Origin: Streptomyces sp. R302
GTDB lineage: Bacteria > Actinomycetota > Actinomycetes > Streptomycetales > Streptomycetaceae
Reading direction: 5' to 3'
Length of the DNA: 64,000 bases
NCBI RefSeq assembly: GCF_012927245.1
Contig: NZ_JABBGE010000010.1
Coordinates: 205,499-269,498, forward strand
Position numbers and translations under genes: made by a program. Below, piece by piece: positions 17,061 through 25,985 of the stretch (its first letter is position 1; every line of letters starts with the position of its first letter). A model generated the notes under the pieces. That model searched no databases. It was not told the origin of the DNA and saw only the letters and a list, made by a program, of their open reading frames with translations.

Positions 17061-17134
17061 GCCCCGGTGCGCGGCGCGCCCACGCGGCGCGCCGCGCACC
17101 TCTGACGTACCACCCCCACCCAAGGAGACCGCAG

Positions 17135-18637
17135 GTGACGAGTGTTCGACGCCCCGCAGCGGGCGGCCCCCGGCCCCGGCCCTCCCGACGCCGTGCCCCG
17201 CACCGGATCGCCGCGTCGGCCCTCACGTCGCTGCTGCTCGCCGCCGGCGCCCTCGCCGGCGCGTCTCCGGCGCACGCGGCCGGGAGCGATCTGTGCGCCC
17301 AGGTCGGCTACCAGGCCGGTTTCCGGGGCGAGGCGCTGGTGACGGCCGTGGCCGTGGCCCTCGCCGAGTCCAGCTGCAACCCGCTGGCGTCCAACACGCA
17401 GAACAACTCGCCCGCCTCCACCGACCGCGGCCTGTGGCAGATCAACGACTACTGGCACTCCGAGGTCGACGACGCCTGCGCCTACGACGCGCAGTGCAAC
17501 GCGCACGCGGCCTTCGACATCTCCTCCGGCGGTACGAACTGGCAGCCCTGGTCCACCTACAACCAGAACCTGCACGAGCGGCACCTGGACGAGGCGCGGG
17601 CCGCGGTCGACCGGCTCGGGCACCCGGGGGAGCCCGGGCCCGCCCCGCTGGTGTACCCGGCCGAGTCGGGCCGGGTCGTCTCCGCCCGCTCGGCGGACGG
17701 CCGCCTGGAGGTGTTCGCCGCGGGCGCCGACGGCGTGCACCACGCCTGGCAGGTCGAGGTGAACGGCGCCTGGTCGGCCTGGGAGCCGCTCGGCGGTCCG
17801 GCCGGCGCGGAGCTGGCCATCGCGCCCGACGCGGACGGCCGCCTGGAGCTCTTCGCGATCGACGGGAACACCTTCCAGCACCGCTACCAGGTGTCCCCGT
17901 CCGGCGGCTGGTCGGGCTGGGAGACCTTCGGCGGGGGCGGCACGGACGCGGCGGCAGGGGTGAACGCCGACGGCCGGATCGAGGTGTTCGCCTCCGGTCC
18001 CGCCGGTCTGTTCCACAAGTACCAGACGGCGCCGAACGGCGGCTGGTCGGAGTGGGAGCCGACCGGGGGCGGGCCCGCCGACGCCCGGGTGGAGATGGAG
18101 AAGTCCCGCGACGGACGCCTCGAGGTATTCGCCCTCAACGGGGACGTCTTCCAGCACCAGTACCAGACGTCCCCCAACGGCGGCTGGTCCCCGTGGGACG
18201 CCTTCGGCGGCGGCGGGCACGACCTGACCGTGGACCACAACGCCGACGGACGCCTTGAGGTCTTCGCCTCCGGACCGGTCGGCGTCTTCCACAAGTACCA
18301 GACCAGCCCCACGAGTTGGTCCGAATGGGAGTCGACGGGAGGGCCCGCGGACGCGCGCCTCACGAGTGAGCGCAGCCCGGACGGGCGGGTCGAGGTCTTC
18401 GCGATCAACGGCACCACCGCCGCGCACACCTGGCAGACCGGGGTCAACGCCCCGTACAGCGCCTGGGAGACCTTCGGCACCGGCGGCACGGAGGTCGCGG
18501 CCGCCACGAACGCCGACGGCCGGATCGAGGTCTTCGGAGCCAACCCCACCGGCACCTTCCACCGGTGGCAGACCGGCTTCTCCACCTGGTCGGCCTGGGG
18601 CTGGGTCAACGACTCCGCGGGTCCGGGACTCGACTGA
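17135..18637 (+). CDS. Secreted lysozyme-like/lytic transglycosylase with seven-repeat PLL-type lectin propeller
   Basis: A 500-residue protein. A Sec-type Ala-rich signal ends at SPAHAAG (about residue 48). Residues about 50-170 are a lysozyme-like domain with Glu78 in AVALAESSCNPLA as the probable catalytic acid, plus GLWQINDYWHSEV. From about residue 178 seven repeats of about 45 residues follow, each with DGRLEVFA ... H.WQT...GGWS.WE.FGGG, matching PLL/tectonin-like beta-propeller lectins that bind surface sugars. It is likely a cell-wall hydrolase targeted to glycans. GTG 17135 is chosen because AAGGAGA lies 7 bp upstream. Its repeats correspond one-to-one with those of the 27193 protein, so they arose by duplication of the whole module. 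Confidence 0.85.
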   Translation: MTSVRRPAAGGPRPRPSRRRAPHRIAASALTSLLLAAGALAGASPAHAAGSDLCAQVGYQAGFRGEALVTAVAVALAESSCNPLASNTQNNSPASTDRGLWQINDYWHSEVDDACAYDAQCNAHAAFDISSGGTNWQPWSTYNQNLHERHLDEARAAVDRLGHPGEPGPAPLVYPAESGRVVSARSADGRLEVFAAGADGVHHAWQVEVNGAWSAWEPLGGPAGAELAIAPDADGRLELFAIDGNTFQHRYQVSPSGGWSGWETFGGGGTDAAAGVNADGRIEVFASGPAGLFHKYQTAPNGGWSEWEPTGGGPADARVEMEKSRDGRLEVFALNGDVFQHQYQTSPNGGWSPWDAFGGGGHDLTVDHNADGRLEVFASGPVGVFHKYQTSPTSWSEWESTGGPADARLTSERSPDGRVEVFAINGTTAAHTWQTGVNAPYSAWETFGTGGTEVAAATNADGRIEVFGANPTGTFHRWQTGFSTWSAWGWVNDSAGPGLD

Positions 18638-18638
18638 C

Positions 18639-20684
18639 ATGCGGCCGGTCAGCAGACGGAACCTGCTGCGGGGCGCCGCAGCGGCGGGGGCCCTTCCTCT
18701 CCTGGGCGCGACCCCTGCCCCTGCCGCTCCCGCCCCCACCATGCCCTTCCCGCCCGCCCGTTGGATCGGCTCGGGTCCCTTCACCCACGTGTACGACGCC
18801 TCCACCTCCACGGCGCGGCGCTACCTTAACGACCACACGCTCATCAAGTCCCAGGACCGCTGGCACCTGTTCAGCATCGTGGGGAACAGCGCACCGCCCG
18901 GCGAGTCCCCGGACAGCGGCGCCGAGACCGCCTTCGCGCACGCCTCCGCGCCCACGCCGTACGGCCCGTGGACCACCCACGCCGACGCCCTCACCGTCGA
19001 CCCCGCCTACCACGGCGAGGAACACCTGTGGGCGCCGCACGTCGTCGAGGCGGGCGGCAGGTTCTGGATGTTCTACGCGGCGGGCGGACAGGGCGGGCAG
19101 GGCGGCGCGGCGGTCAACCTCGCCACGTCCACCGACCTGTCCACCTGGACGCGCGAACCGTCGGGGCCGCTGTTCCGGGGGCTCGCCGCCCGCGATCCGA
19201 TGGTGCTGCGGGTCGGCGGCGAGTGGGTCATGTACTACACGGAGCTCTCGGGCCCGGGCGGCCGGCACATCGTGGCGTACCGGCGCTCCGACGACCTCGT
19301 CCACTGGAGCGCCCCGGGCACCGCCTTCGCCGACGCGAGCACGGACGCCACCGTCTCGGTCACCGAGTCGCCGTACGTGGTGGAACGGGACGGCTGGTAC
19401 TACCTGTTCATCGGCCCGAGGGGCGGCTACGAGGGGACCGACGTCCTGGCGTCGCGCGACCCCTTCCGCTTCGACCTCGCGGGCTGGGCGGGCCATGTGC
19501 CCGGACACGCCGTCGAGGCGGTCGCCGACGGCGATACCTGGTACGTCACGGCCGCGGGCTGGTTCCGGCAGGGCCTGTACGTGGCGCCGCTGGAGTGGCG
19601 GGACACGCCGCCGACCTGGCAGAGCCCGGACAATCCGGTGGCCGGCCTCGACGCCGCCGGCCGCCTGACCGTCTTCGCGCTGGACGCTGCCGACCGCTCG
19701 ATGCTGCGGCGCGTCCAGCTCGACCCGGCCGCCGACCTGTGGTCGGGGTGGGAGCGGTTCGGCGGCCCGGCCGGCGCGGTCCCGACCCTCGGGCGGGGTG
19801 CGGACGGACGCCTTGAGGTGTTCTCGCTCGCTCCCGGCGGCGTGAACCTGCACCACCGGGTCCAGCGGCCGGACGGCGGCTGGTACGACTGGGAGGAGTT
19901 CGGCGGCCCCGCCGGTGCCGCACCCGCCGTCGCCCGTGACGCCTCGGGCCGTCTGGAGGTCTTCGCCCTGGCGCCCGGCGGCACCTCCTTCGCGCGGCGT
20001 CGGCAGACGGCGCCGGGTTCGCTCGTCTGGGACCCGTGGGAGCCCGGCTTCGGCGGTGCCGCCGGGGCGCCGCCGGTGGTCGGCGTCAACGCCGACGGCC
20101 GCCTCGAGGTGTTCGCGCTGAGTCCGGGAGGTGCGGGCATACGCCACCGGTGGCAGGAGGCGCCCGGGGGAGCGTGGACACCGGCGTGGCACTCGTTCGG
20201 CGGCCCGGCCGGCACCGCGCCGCGCGCCGCACGCGACGGCAGCGGCCGGCTGACGGTCGCCGCCGTCGGTCCCTCCGGCGTGGGCACCTTCACCCGACGG
20301 CAGTCCGTGCCGAGCGGCGGCTGGGACGCGTGGCTGCCGCTGTTCGGCTGGAGCGCGGGCGCCCCCGCCCTCGCCGTCAACGCCGACGGCCGCCTCGAAG
20401 CCTTCTCGCTGACGCCCGGCGGCGCCCGGCTCGCCCACCGCTGGCAGCTCTCCCCGGGCGGAACGTGGGACGCCGGGCGCGAGTTCGGCGAACCGGGCCT
20501 CCGCCTCGCCGCCACGCCCACCGCCGCCGTGGACGCCACGGGACGGATCCACGTCTTCGCCGTCACCCCGGAGGGCGGGGTACGGACCCGTGTCCAGGCG
20601 CGGCCGAGTGGCGAGTGGCAGCCGTGGACCGCGTTCGGCGACCGTCCGATCGCCCCCGTCGTCGCGGGCGCCCCCGTCCCCTGA
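18639..20684 (+). CDS. Secreted GH43-like glycosidase with seven-repeat PLL-type lectin propeller (Tat signal)
   Basis: A 681-residue protein. A twin-arginine signal (SRRNLLRGAAAAGALPLL) leads to a five-bladed GH43-type propeller (about 40-325) with RYLNDHTLIKSQDRWHLFSI, EHLWAPHVVEAGGRFWMFYA, LAARDPMVLRVGGEWVMYYT and VTESPYVVERDGWYYLFIG. These hold the usual Asp/Asp/Glu candidates. From about residue 330 come seven repeats of the kind GADGRLEVFSLAPGGVNLHH...GGW..WEEFGGP, a PLL-like lectin propeller more diverged than in the two sister proteins. The ATG lies 1 bp after the lysozyme-like gene's stop, so they are co-transcribed. Likely substrates are arabinan- or xylan-type glycans (not determinable here). 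Confidence 0.8.
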   Translation: MRPVSRRNLLRGAAAAGALPLLGATPAPAAPAPTMPFPPARWIGSGPFTHVYDASTSTARRYLNDHTLIKSQDRWHLFSIVGNSAPPGESPDSGAETAFAHASAPTPYGPWTTHADALTVDPAYHGEEHLWAPHVVEAGGRFWMFYAAGGQGGQGGAAVNLATSTDLSTWTREPSGPLFRGLAARDPMVLRVGGEWVMYYTELSGPGGRHIVAYRRSDDLVHWSAPGTAFADASTDATVSVTESPYVVERDGWYYLFIGPRGGYEGTDVLASRDPFRFDLAGWAGHVPGHAVEAVADGDTWYVTAAGWFRQGLYVAPLEWRDTPPTWQSPDNPVAGLDAAGRLTVFALDAADRSMLRRVQLDPAADLWSGWERFGGPAGAVPTLGRGADGRLEVFSLAPGGVNLHHRVQRPDGGWYDWEEFGGPAGAAPAVARDASGRLEVFALAPGGTSFARRRQTAPGSLVWDPWEPGFGGAAGAPPVVGVNADGRLEVFALSPGGAGIRHRWQEAPGGAWTPAWHSFGGPAGTAPRAARDGSGRLTVAAVGPSGVGTFTRRQSVPSGGWDAWLPLFGWSAGAPALAVNADGRLEAFSLTPGGARLAHRWQLSPGGTWDAGREFGEPGLRLAATPTAAVDATGRIHVFAVTPEGGVRTRVQARPSGEWQPWTAFGDRPIAPVVAGAPVP

Positions 20685-21194
20685 GTTCGGGGGCGCCGCC
20701 GGTCCCGGCGTACGGATCGCGCCACGCGGCGGATGGCGAAAGGCCCCCGAACAGGCCGGAAGGACCGCGGGGGAGGCCCGGCCGACCGCCCGGGGTCGTG
20801 ACCTTTCCCACCTTGCGGACGGGAGCGGGGCCGTTCGGCGGCCCCGCCCCGGACGCGACGCCGTGCCGAGCCCGAGCGGTCCGCCGAGACCTCGTACGCG
20901 CGGGCGACCTCCGGAACACCTGCTTCCGCCGCCCGGAAAACTGGAAAAGCGTTCTAAAAGCTGTCTGTCGCCGAGGAAGGAGGTGTCTCCCGTCACAGAC
21001 GGCGTCCCGCCCCCGGCCGCCGTCCGGCGCCCCCCGGGACCGCCTCGCCGGGTCGCCGGAGCAGACCCCGACCCGGCCCCGGAGCGGCCCGGTCCGAGGC
21101 CGCCGCCGGGTGGCCGAAGCGTGCCGGTACACCCCGGTAAGGGGTGGGTATCGTTCCGCTCGTCCGGCAGGCGGGCGATGCGGAAGGGGGCGCG
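20685..21194. other. Intergenic region with a possible terminator and the FHA-gene promoter
   Basis: These 510 bp hold no convincing gene. GTTCGGGGGC (20685-20694) pairs with GCCCCCGAAC (20743-20752) around a long GC-rich loop, a possible terminator of the preceding operon. Around 20930-20970 a short A-rich patch (GGAAAACTGGAAAAGCGTTC) stands out and may mark the promoter of the FHA/kinase pair. Confidence 0.5.
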
Positions 21195-21995
21195 ATGAGC
21201 GGCGTGGTCGTACATCTGCCGCGGGGCGGCGGAGGCGCCGACGGCGGCGAACTGCGGGCCGAGGCGGTGACGTTGAGGCTCGGTCCCGGCGAGGCCGCGC
21301 GCTTCGGCCGCGGCTCCCCGGGCACACCGGTCGAACTGCGCCTCGCCGACGCCGCGGTCTCCCGGCTCGCCGGGGAGATCCGCGTGACCGACGACCACTG
21401 GCAGCTGACCAACCACAGCGACACCCACACCTACCTCGTGGAGAACCCGGAGGGGGCGGGCGAGTACCTCAGGGTCCCGCCGCGCCGGGTCGGCGCACCC
21501 GTCCCCTTCGAGTTCGCCCGGGTCGTCCTGCCCACTCGGGGCGAACTCCCCGTCGCCTTCCAGGTGTTCGCGCCCGACCACGTGTACCTCGACCCCGGGG
21601 CCGTCGGCGGCCCCTGGGAGAGCCGCACGGTCACCGCGTACTCCCTCGACGAGACCGCCACCTACTTCCTCGTCCTCGTCGCGCTCTGCGAACCGCGGCT
21701 GCGCGACCAGTCCCGCGTCGCCGTCCCCACCACGCCCCAGATCGTCGACCGGCTCCGGGCCCACGCCGACCGCGCCCCGCTCTCCGCGCGGGCCGTCAGC
21801 TCGCACATCGACTACCTCGCCGAGGAGAAGCTGCGCATCGACGGCCGCGCGCAGGGCCAGGGCGACCGCCGCAACGGCAAACGCGAGGAGATCGTCGGGC
21901 TCGCGCTCCGCTTCGGACTCGTACGGGAGGAACACCTCGCGCTGCTGCCGCCCGCACCCCGGGCGGCCGGACCCGCCCGGAACGCCGCGCGATGA
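21195..21995 (+). CDS. FHA-domain-like protein
   Basis: A 266-residue cytoplasmic protein. Residues about 10-105 resemble an FHA phosphothreonine-binding domain: LGPGEAARFGRGSPGTPVEL, LADAAVSRLAGEIRVTDDHW, QLTNHSDTHTYLVENPEG. The rest is helical (SAYSLDET-type motifs, ARAVSSHIDYLAEEKLRIDG) and may be a winged-helix-like dimer region. The stop overlaps the Ser/Thr kinase start (ATGA), so the two are co-translated. The FHA protein is probably a substrate or adaptor of that kinase. ATG 21195 follows GGAAGGGGG. Confidence 0.75.
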   Translation: MSGVVVHLPRGGGGADGGELRAEAVTLRLGPGEAARFGRGSPGTPVELRLADAAVSRLAGEIRVTDDHWQLTNHSDTHTYLVENPEGAGEYLRVPPRRVGAPVPFEFARVVLPTRGELPVAFQVFAPDHVYLDPGAVGGPWESRTVTAYSLDETATYFLVLVALCEPRLRDQSRVAVPTTPQIVDRLRAHADRAPLSARAVSSHIDYLAEEKLRIDGRAQGQGDRRNGKREEIVGLALRFGLVREEHLALLPPAPRAAGPARNAAR

Positions 21996-23401
21996 CCTCC
22001 CTCCACGTACGCGCCGACACGCCGGGCCGGGACGACCTTCCGGAAGGGCTCCCGCCCGGCCGCCGGGTGGGGGAGTGGGAGGTCGTCGAGCAGATCGGCA
22101 CCGGCGGCTGGTCCACGGTCTACGCGGCGCGCCCGGCTCCCGGCCACGCACGGACCGGCTCCGCGGCACGGCCGCCGGAGACCACCGCCGTCGCCCTCAA
22201 GATCATGCCGACCGCCGGGCTCGCACCCCTCCAGGCACGCAGGATCGTGGAGTCGGCGCGCCGCGAGGTCGCCCTCGGCCGCGGGGCCGGACACCCCCGG
22301 CTGATCGGCCTCCTGGACTCCTTCGCGCTCTCCGCACCGGACCACCCCTCGCTGGACGGCGCCATGGTGCTCGTCATGGAGCGGGCCGCCGGCAGCCTGC
22401 GCGACCTCCTCGACGCGGGCGCCGCCGAGGCCGACCTCGACCGCGTCGCCACGGGCATCTGCGAAGGGCTCGCCCACCTCCACGGCGCGGGATGGGTCCA
22501 CGCCGACCTCAAACCGGAGAACGTCCTCCTCGGCGAGGACGGCTCCGTGAAGCTCTCCGACTTCGGCCTCGCCACCGAACTCACCGGCACCCACGCCTAC
22601 GTACCGCCCCTCGGCACGCTCGACTACATGCCGCCGGAACGCCGGCGGGCTCCCCTGGGAGAGCTCGGGATCCAGGTCCGCACCAGCGCCGACGTCTGGG
22701 CCCTCGGCATCGTCCTCCACGAGCTCTTCGCCGGCGGCGCCCGGCCGTTCCCCGGCGCCACGCCGATCGCCCGGAGCGCCGCCGCCCAGGAGTACGCGGC
22801 GGGTCGCGCCCCCCTCCGCCTCGACCCCGCCGTGCCGCCGTTCTGGCGCGGCATCGTCGCCGACTGCCTCGCCCCCACCCACGCCTCCCGCGCCCCGCAC
22901 ACGGCCGAGAGCCTCCTCGCCCGCATCGCCGCCCGGCGGCCCGACGGACCCGGAGCCCCCCGGCGCGCGTTCCGCCGCGGGACCCGCGCGGCGGTACTCG
23001 CCGCCGTCCTCTGCGGCACCGGCGCCGCCCTCTGCGCCGACACGACCGGGCACGGCCCCGGCGCGCCGGCCGGCACCGTCCGGGTCTTCAACGCGGAGCG
23101 CGGCTGTCAGGAACGGGCCGACCGCGACCGGCACTGCAGCCTCGGCCTGGCGATCGACCCCCACCGCCCCTACACGGCCGAGAACGTCGTACGGACCAGG
23201 GTCTGGCACGGCGACCTCCTCACCGTCGACTGCCGCGTCGACGACGGTCAGCCCATCGTCGACGAGGAGGACACGCGGTCCACCCGCTGGTTCCGCGTCC
23301 GCCTCTCCCACGCCTCCGTACCCCCCGACGCCTGGCTCCCCGCCGTCCGCACCAGGGACAGTCCCGCCCTGCCGGCATGCCGCCCGCCCGCCTCCCGCTG
23401 A
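21992..23401 (+). CDS. Transmembrane Ser/Thr protein kinase (Hanks type)
   Basis: A 469-residue protein. The kinase domain (about 27-310) has the Gly-rich loop IGTGGWSTVY, Lys70 in VALKIM, catalytic Asp172 in VHADLKPENVLL, DFG at 190-192 and the APE-like MPPERRR. The HRD arginine is replaced by Ala (HAD), so activation need not depend on activation-loop phosphorylation. A membrane helix (AVLAAVLCGTGAALCAD, about 330-350) leads to an extracellular domain of about 115 residues with cysteines (RGCQERADRDRHCSLG). It has no PASTA repeats and is not a known sensor type. It is coupled to the FHA gene upstream. Confidence 0.88.
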   Translation: MTSLHVRADTPGRDDLPEGLPPGRRVGEWEVVEQIGTGGWSTVYAARPAPGHARTGSAARPPETTAVALKIMPTAGLAPLQARRIVESARREVALGRGAGHPRLIGLLDSFALSAPDHPSLDGAMVLVMERAAGSLRDLLDAGAAEADLDRVATGICEGLAHLHGAGWVHADLKPENVLLGEDGSVKLSDFGLATELTGTHAYVPPLGTLDYMPPERRRAPLGELGIQVRTSADVWALGIVLHELFAGGARPFPGATPIARSAAAQEYAAGRAPLRLDPAVPPFWRGIVADCLAPTHASRAPHTAESLLARIAARRPDGPGAPRRAFRRGTRAAVLAAVLCGTGAALCADTTGHGPGAPAGTVRVFNAERGCQERADRDRHCSLGLAIDPHRPYTAENVVRTRVWHGDLLTVDCRVDDGQPIVDEEDTRSTRWFRVRLSHASVPPDAWLPAVRTRDSPALPACRPPASR

Positions 23402-23419
23402 CCGTCACCGGCCGGTGCC

Positions 23420-23450
23420 TCATCGGTATTTCATCGCCCCTTCCTAGCGT
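23420..23450 (+). promoter_or_regulatory. SARP-type promoter element upstream of the acylase operon
   Basis: Direct heptamers TCATCGG (23420-23426) and TCATCGC (23431-23437) have an 11-bp period. Seven base pairs later comes TAGCGT (23445-23450), a good -10 box. SARP activators bind heptamer repeats with this helical spacing just upstream of the -10. Positions 23426-23446 are identical over 21 bp to an element before the NlpC/PLL gene at 28749. Confidence 0.65.
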
Positions 23451-23495
23451 GGCCGCGTCCGGACGCAGACCCGGACCTCACGGAGGGGCGTAACG

Positions 23496-25985
23496 ATGGC
23501 ACGGAGAAGACGAAGGGCGAGACTGCCGGTGGCGGTCGCGGCCCTGGCGGCGGTGGCGAGCACCATCGCGGCCGGCGGGACACCGGCCGGTGCCGCCGCG
23601 ACGGCACCGGAGCGGCCGACGATCCGCTACACCGAGTACGGGATCCCGCACATCATCGCCTCCGACTGGGAGGGACTGGGCACGGGATACGGATACGCGG
23701 CGGCCAAGGACAACATCTGCACCCTGGCCGACACCTATCTGATGGTCAACGCCGAGCGCTCCCGCCACCTGGGGCCCGACGGCAGGACGAGCCCCGGCCA
23801 GAACCAGAACACCACCACCAACCTCAACAGCGACCTGTACTTCCAGCGGATCAAGGACGACGGCGTCGTGGAGCGACTGCTGGCCCAGCCGGCGCCCGAC
23901 GGTCCTGAACCCCAGGTCGAGGAGGCCATCCGCGGCTACGTCCAGGGATACAACCGGTACCTGGCGGAGACGGGCGTGGAGAACCTCTCCGACCCGGCCT
24001 GCCGCGGCGCGGCCTGGGTACGGCCGATCACCGAACTCGACGTCTACCGGCACGCCCACGCCGAGATCATGATGGGCAGCGCCGACCCGCTCCTCGACGG
24101 CCAGGTCACCGCCGCGCCCCCGGGGGCGTCGGCGGCGGCGGTGCCCGCGCCCTCGGCGGAGGAGCGCGCGCGGACCGCGAAGAAGACGGCCAAGGCCATC
24201 GGCGAGGCGCTCGCGGAGAGCCGCCGGCAGGGCATGGGCAGCAACGCGCTCGCGGTCGGCTCGCAGGGCGTCTCCGGCGGCACCGGCATGCTCCTCGCCA
24301 ACCCGCACTTCCCGTGGCACGGCAAGAACCGCATGTGGCAGAGCCATCTGACGATCCCGGGCGAGGTGAACGTCTCCGGGGCCAGCCTCCTCGGCCTTCC
24401 CGCGGTGAACATCGGGCACAACGACGACGTCGCCTGGAGCCACACCGTCGCGACGGTCGCGCCGTTCGGCCTCTTCGACGTGCAGGTCGACCCGCTGAAC
24501 CCGACCATGTACCTGGTCGACGGCGCCTGGGAACGGATGAAGTCGCAGCAGGTCTCCGTCGCGGTGCGCAACGCGGACGGCACGACCGGCACGGTCACCC
24601 GGACCCTGTGGTCCACCCGCTACGGGCCCATCACCACCTCGATCCTCGGCTACCCGCTGCCCTGGGTCGTCAGCGCCCACGCGGTACGCGACGTGAACCG
24701 GGACAACCTGCGCGCCCTGAACACCTGGTTCGGTCTCGACCGGGCGAAGGACGTCCACGAGGTGGTGGACGTCCTGGAGACCACCCAGGGCGTCCCCTTC
24801 TTCAACACGGTCGCCACCGACCGCAAGGGCAACGCGCTCTACGCCGACATCCAGGCCGTCCCGAACATCACCGACGCGCACGCGCAGTCCTGCCTCACCG
24901 AGACCGGCAAGCTGCTGTTCCACCAGGCGCTGCCGCTGTCGAACGTGCCGCCGGTCTCCATCCTCGACGGCAAGCGCAGCGCCTGCGACTGGCCCGACGA
25001 CCCGAACGCGGCCGCACCCGGCCTCCTCGATCCGGCGAAGCAACCCCGCCTGATCCGCACCGACTTCGTCGGCAACGCCAACGACAGCCCCTGGCTGCCC
25101 AACCCGGAGCAGCCGCTGACCTTCCCCCGCGTCATGGGCGACATGGCCGCGCCCCGCTCGCTGCGCACCCAGGAACTGCTCCTGACCGCGCGGAAGCGGA
25201 TCGACGGGACCGACGGCCTTCCCGGCCGGGGCTTCACGCCGGAGACCATGGGGAAGCTGCTCTTCGCGGACAACAGCCGGGCGGCGGACCTCACGCTCGA
25301 CACCACGGTGGCGGCGTGCCGGGCGGTCGCCTTCGGGCTCGTCCTGGTGGACGGCAACCTCGTCGACATCAGGGAGGCCTGCCCGGTCCTGGCGGGCTGG
25401 AAGAGCCACGACTACACGGCGGACAGCCGGGGTTCCTGGCTGTTCGCGAACTACTGGCACCATCTGCAGGGTTCACAGCGCCTGGAGAAGCTGCCCTGGC
25501 GGGTCCCGTTCGACGCAAACGACCCGGTGCACACGCCCAATTCGCTCGACGGCGGCAGCTCCGCCGTCCGCGACTCCCTCGCGCGGGCCGTGCTCGCCAT
25601 GCGCAAGGCCGGCATCCCGCTGGACGGGGCGCTCTCGGACGTGCAGAGGATCACCCGCGGCGGCGAGCAGATCCCGGTCCACGGCTCGTACGGAGTCCTC
25701 GGGGTGCTGAACGTGATCGAGCCCGGCCAGGTGGACGGCAGGCTCGACATCGTCTTCGGATCCAGCTTCGTCCAGCAGGTGCGGTTCACCGCCGAGGGGC
25801 CGCCGGAGACGTACTCCGTCCTGGCCTACTCCCAGTCGGCGAACCCGAACTCGCCGCACCACGCCGACCAGACGAAGTTGTTCGCGGCCGGCGGCTGGGT
25901 GACCGAACGGTTCACCGAGGAACAGATCGCGGCCACCCCGGACCTGAAGGTCGTGGTCCTGGACACGAAGGGAACAGCACGATGA
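23496..25985 (+). CDS. Secreted penicillin-acylase-family N-acyl amide hydrolase (Ntn hydrolase)
   Basis: An 829-residue precursor of the penicillin G acylase/PvdQ/aculeacin-A acylase family. Order: signal peptide (RRRRRARLPVAVAALAAVAS ... AGAAA), alpha chain, spacer, then the self-cleavage site QGMG-SNALAVG, where Ser249 becomes the N-terminal nucleophile of the beta chain. LLANPHFPW and YGPITT are typical beta-chain motifs. Known members remove long acyl chains from homoserine lactones, lipopeptides or penicillins. It acts outside the cell. ATG 23496 follows GGAGGGGCG. It is coupled (ATGA) to an esterase, and its promoter carries the SARP-type element. Confidence 0.92.
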   Translation: MARRRRRARLPVAVAALAAVASTIAAGGTPAGAAATAPERPTIRYTEYGIPHIIASDWEGLGTGYGYAAAKDNICTLADTYLMVNAERSRHLGPDGRTSPGQNQNTTTNLNSDLYFQRIKDDGVVERLLAQPAPDGPEPQVEEAIRGYVQGYNRYLAETGVENLSDPACRGAAWVRPITELDVYRHAHAEIMMGSADPLLDGQVTAAPPGASAAAVPAPSAEERARTAKKTAKAIGEALAESRRQGMGSNALAVGSQGVSGGTGMLLANPHFPWHGKNRMWQSHLTIPGEVNVSGASLLGLPAVNIGHNDDVAWSHTVATVAPFGLFDVQVDPLNPTMYLVDGAWERMKSQQVSVAVRNADGTTGTVTRTLWSTRYGPITTSILGYPLPWVVSAHAVRDVNRDNLRALNTWFGLDRAKDVHEVVDVLETTQGVPFFNTVATDRKGNALYADIQAVPNITDAHAQSCLTETGKLLFHQALPLSNVPPVSILDGKRSACDWPDDPNAAAPGLLDPAKQPRLIRTDFVGNANDSPWLPNPEQPLTFPRVMGDMAAPRSLRTQELLLTARKRIDGTDGLPGRGFTPETMGKLLFADNSRAADLTLDTTVAACRAVAFGLVLVDGNLVDIREACPVLAGWKSHDYTADSRGSWLFANYWHHLQGSQRLEKLPWRVPFDANDPVHTPNSLDGGSSAVRDSLARAVLAMRKAGIPLDGALSDVQRITRGGEQIPVHGSYGVLGVLNVIEPGQVDGRLDIVFGSSFVQQVRFTAEGPPETYSVLAYSQSANPNSPHHADQTKLFAAGGWVTERFTEEQIAATPDLKVVVLDTKGTAR

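Noticed and set aside
18606..22169. A 1187-codon open frame on the minus strand
   Set aside because: It runs antisense across the GH43-like, FHA and kinase genes. Its translation is Arg/Gly/Pro-rich low-complexity text with no family motifs, as expected opposite GC-rich genes.
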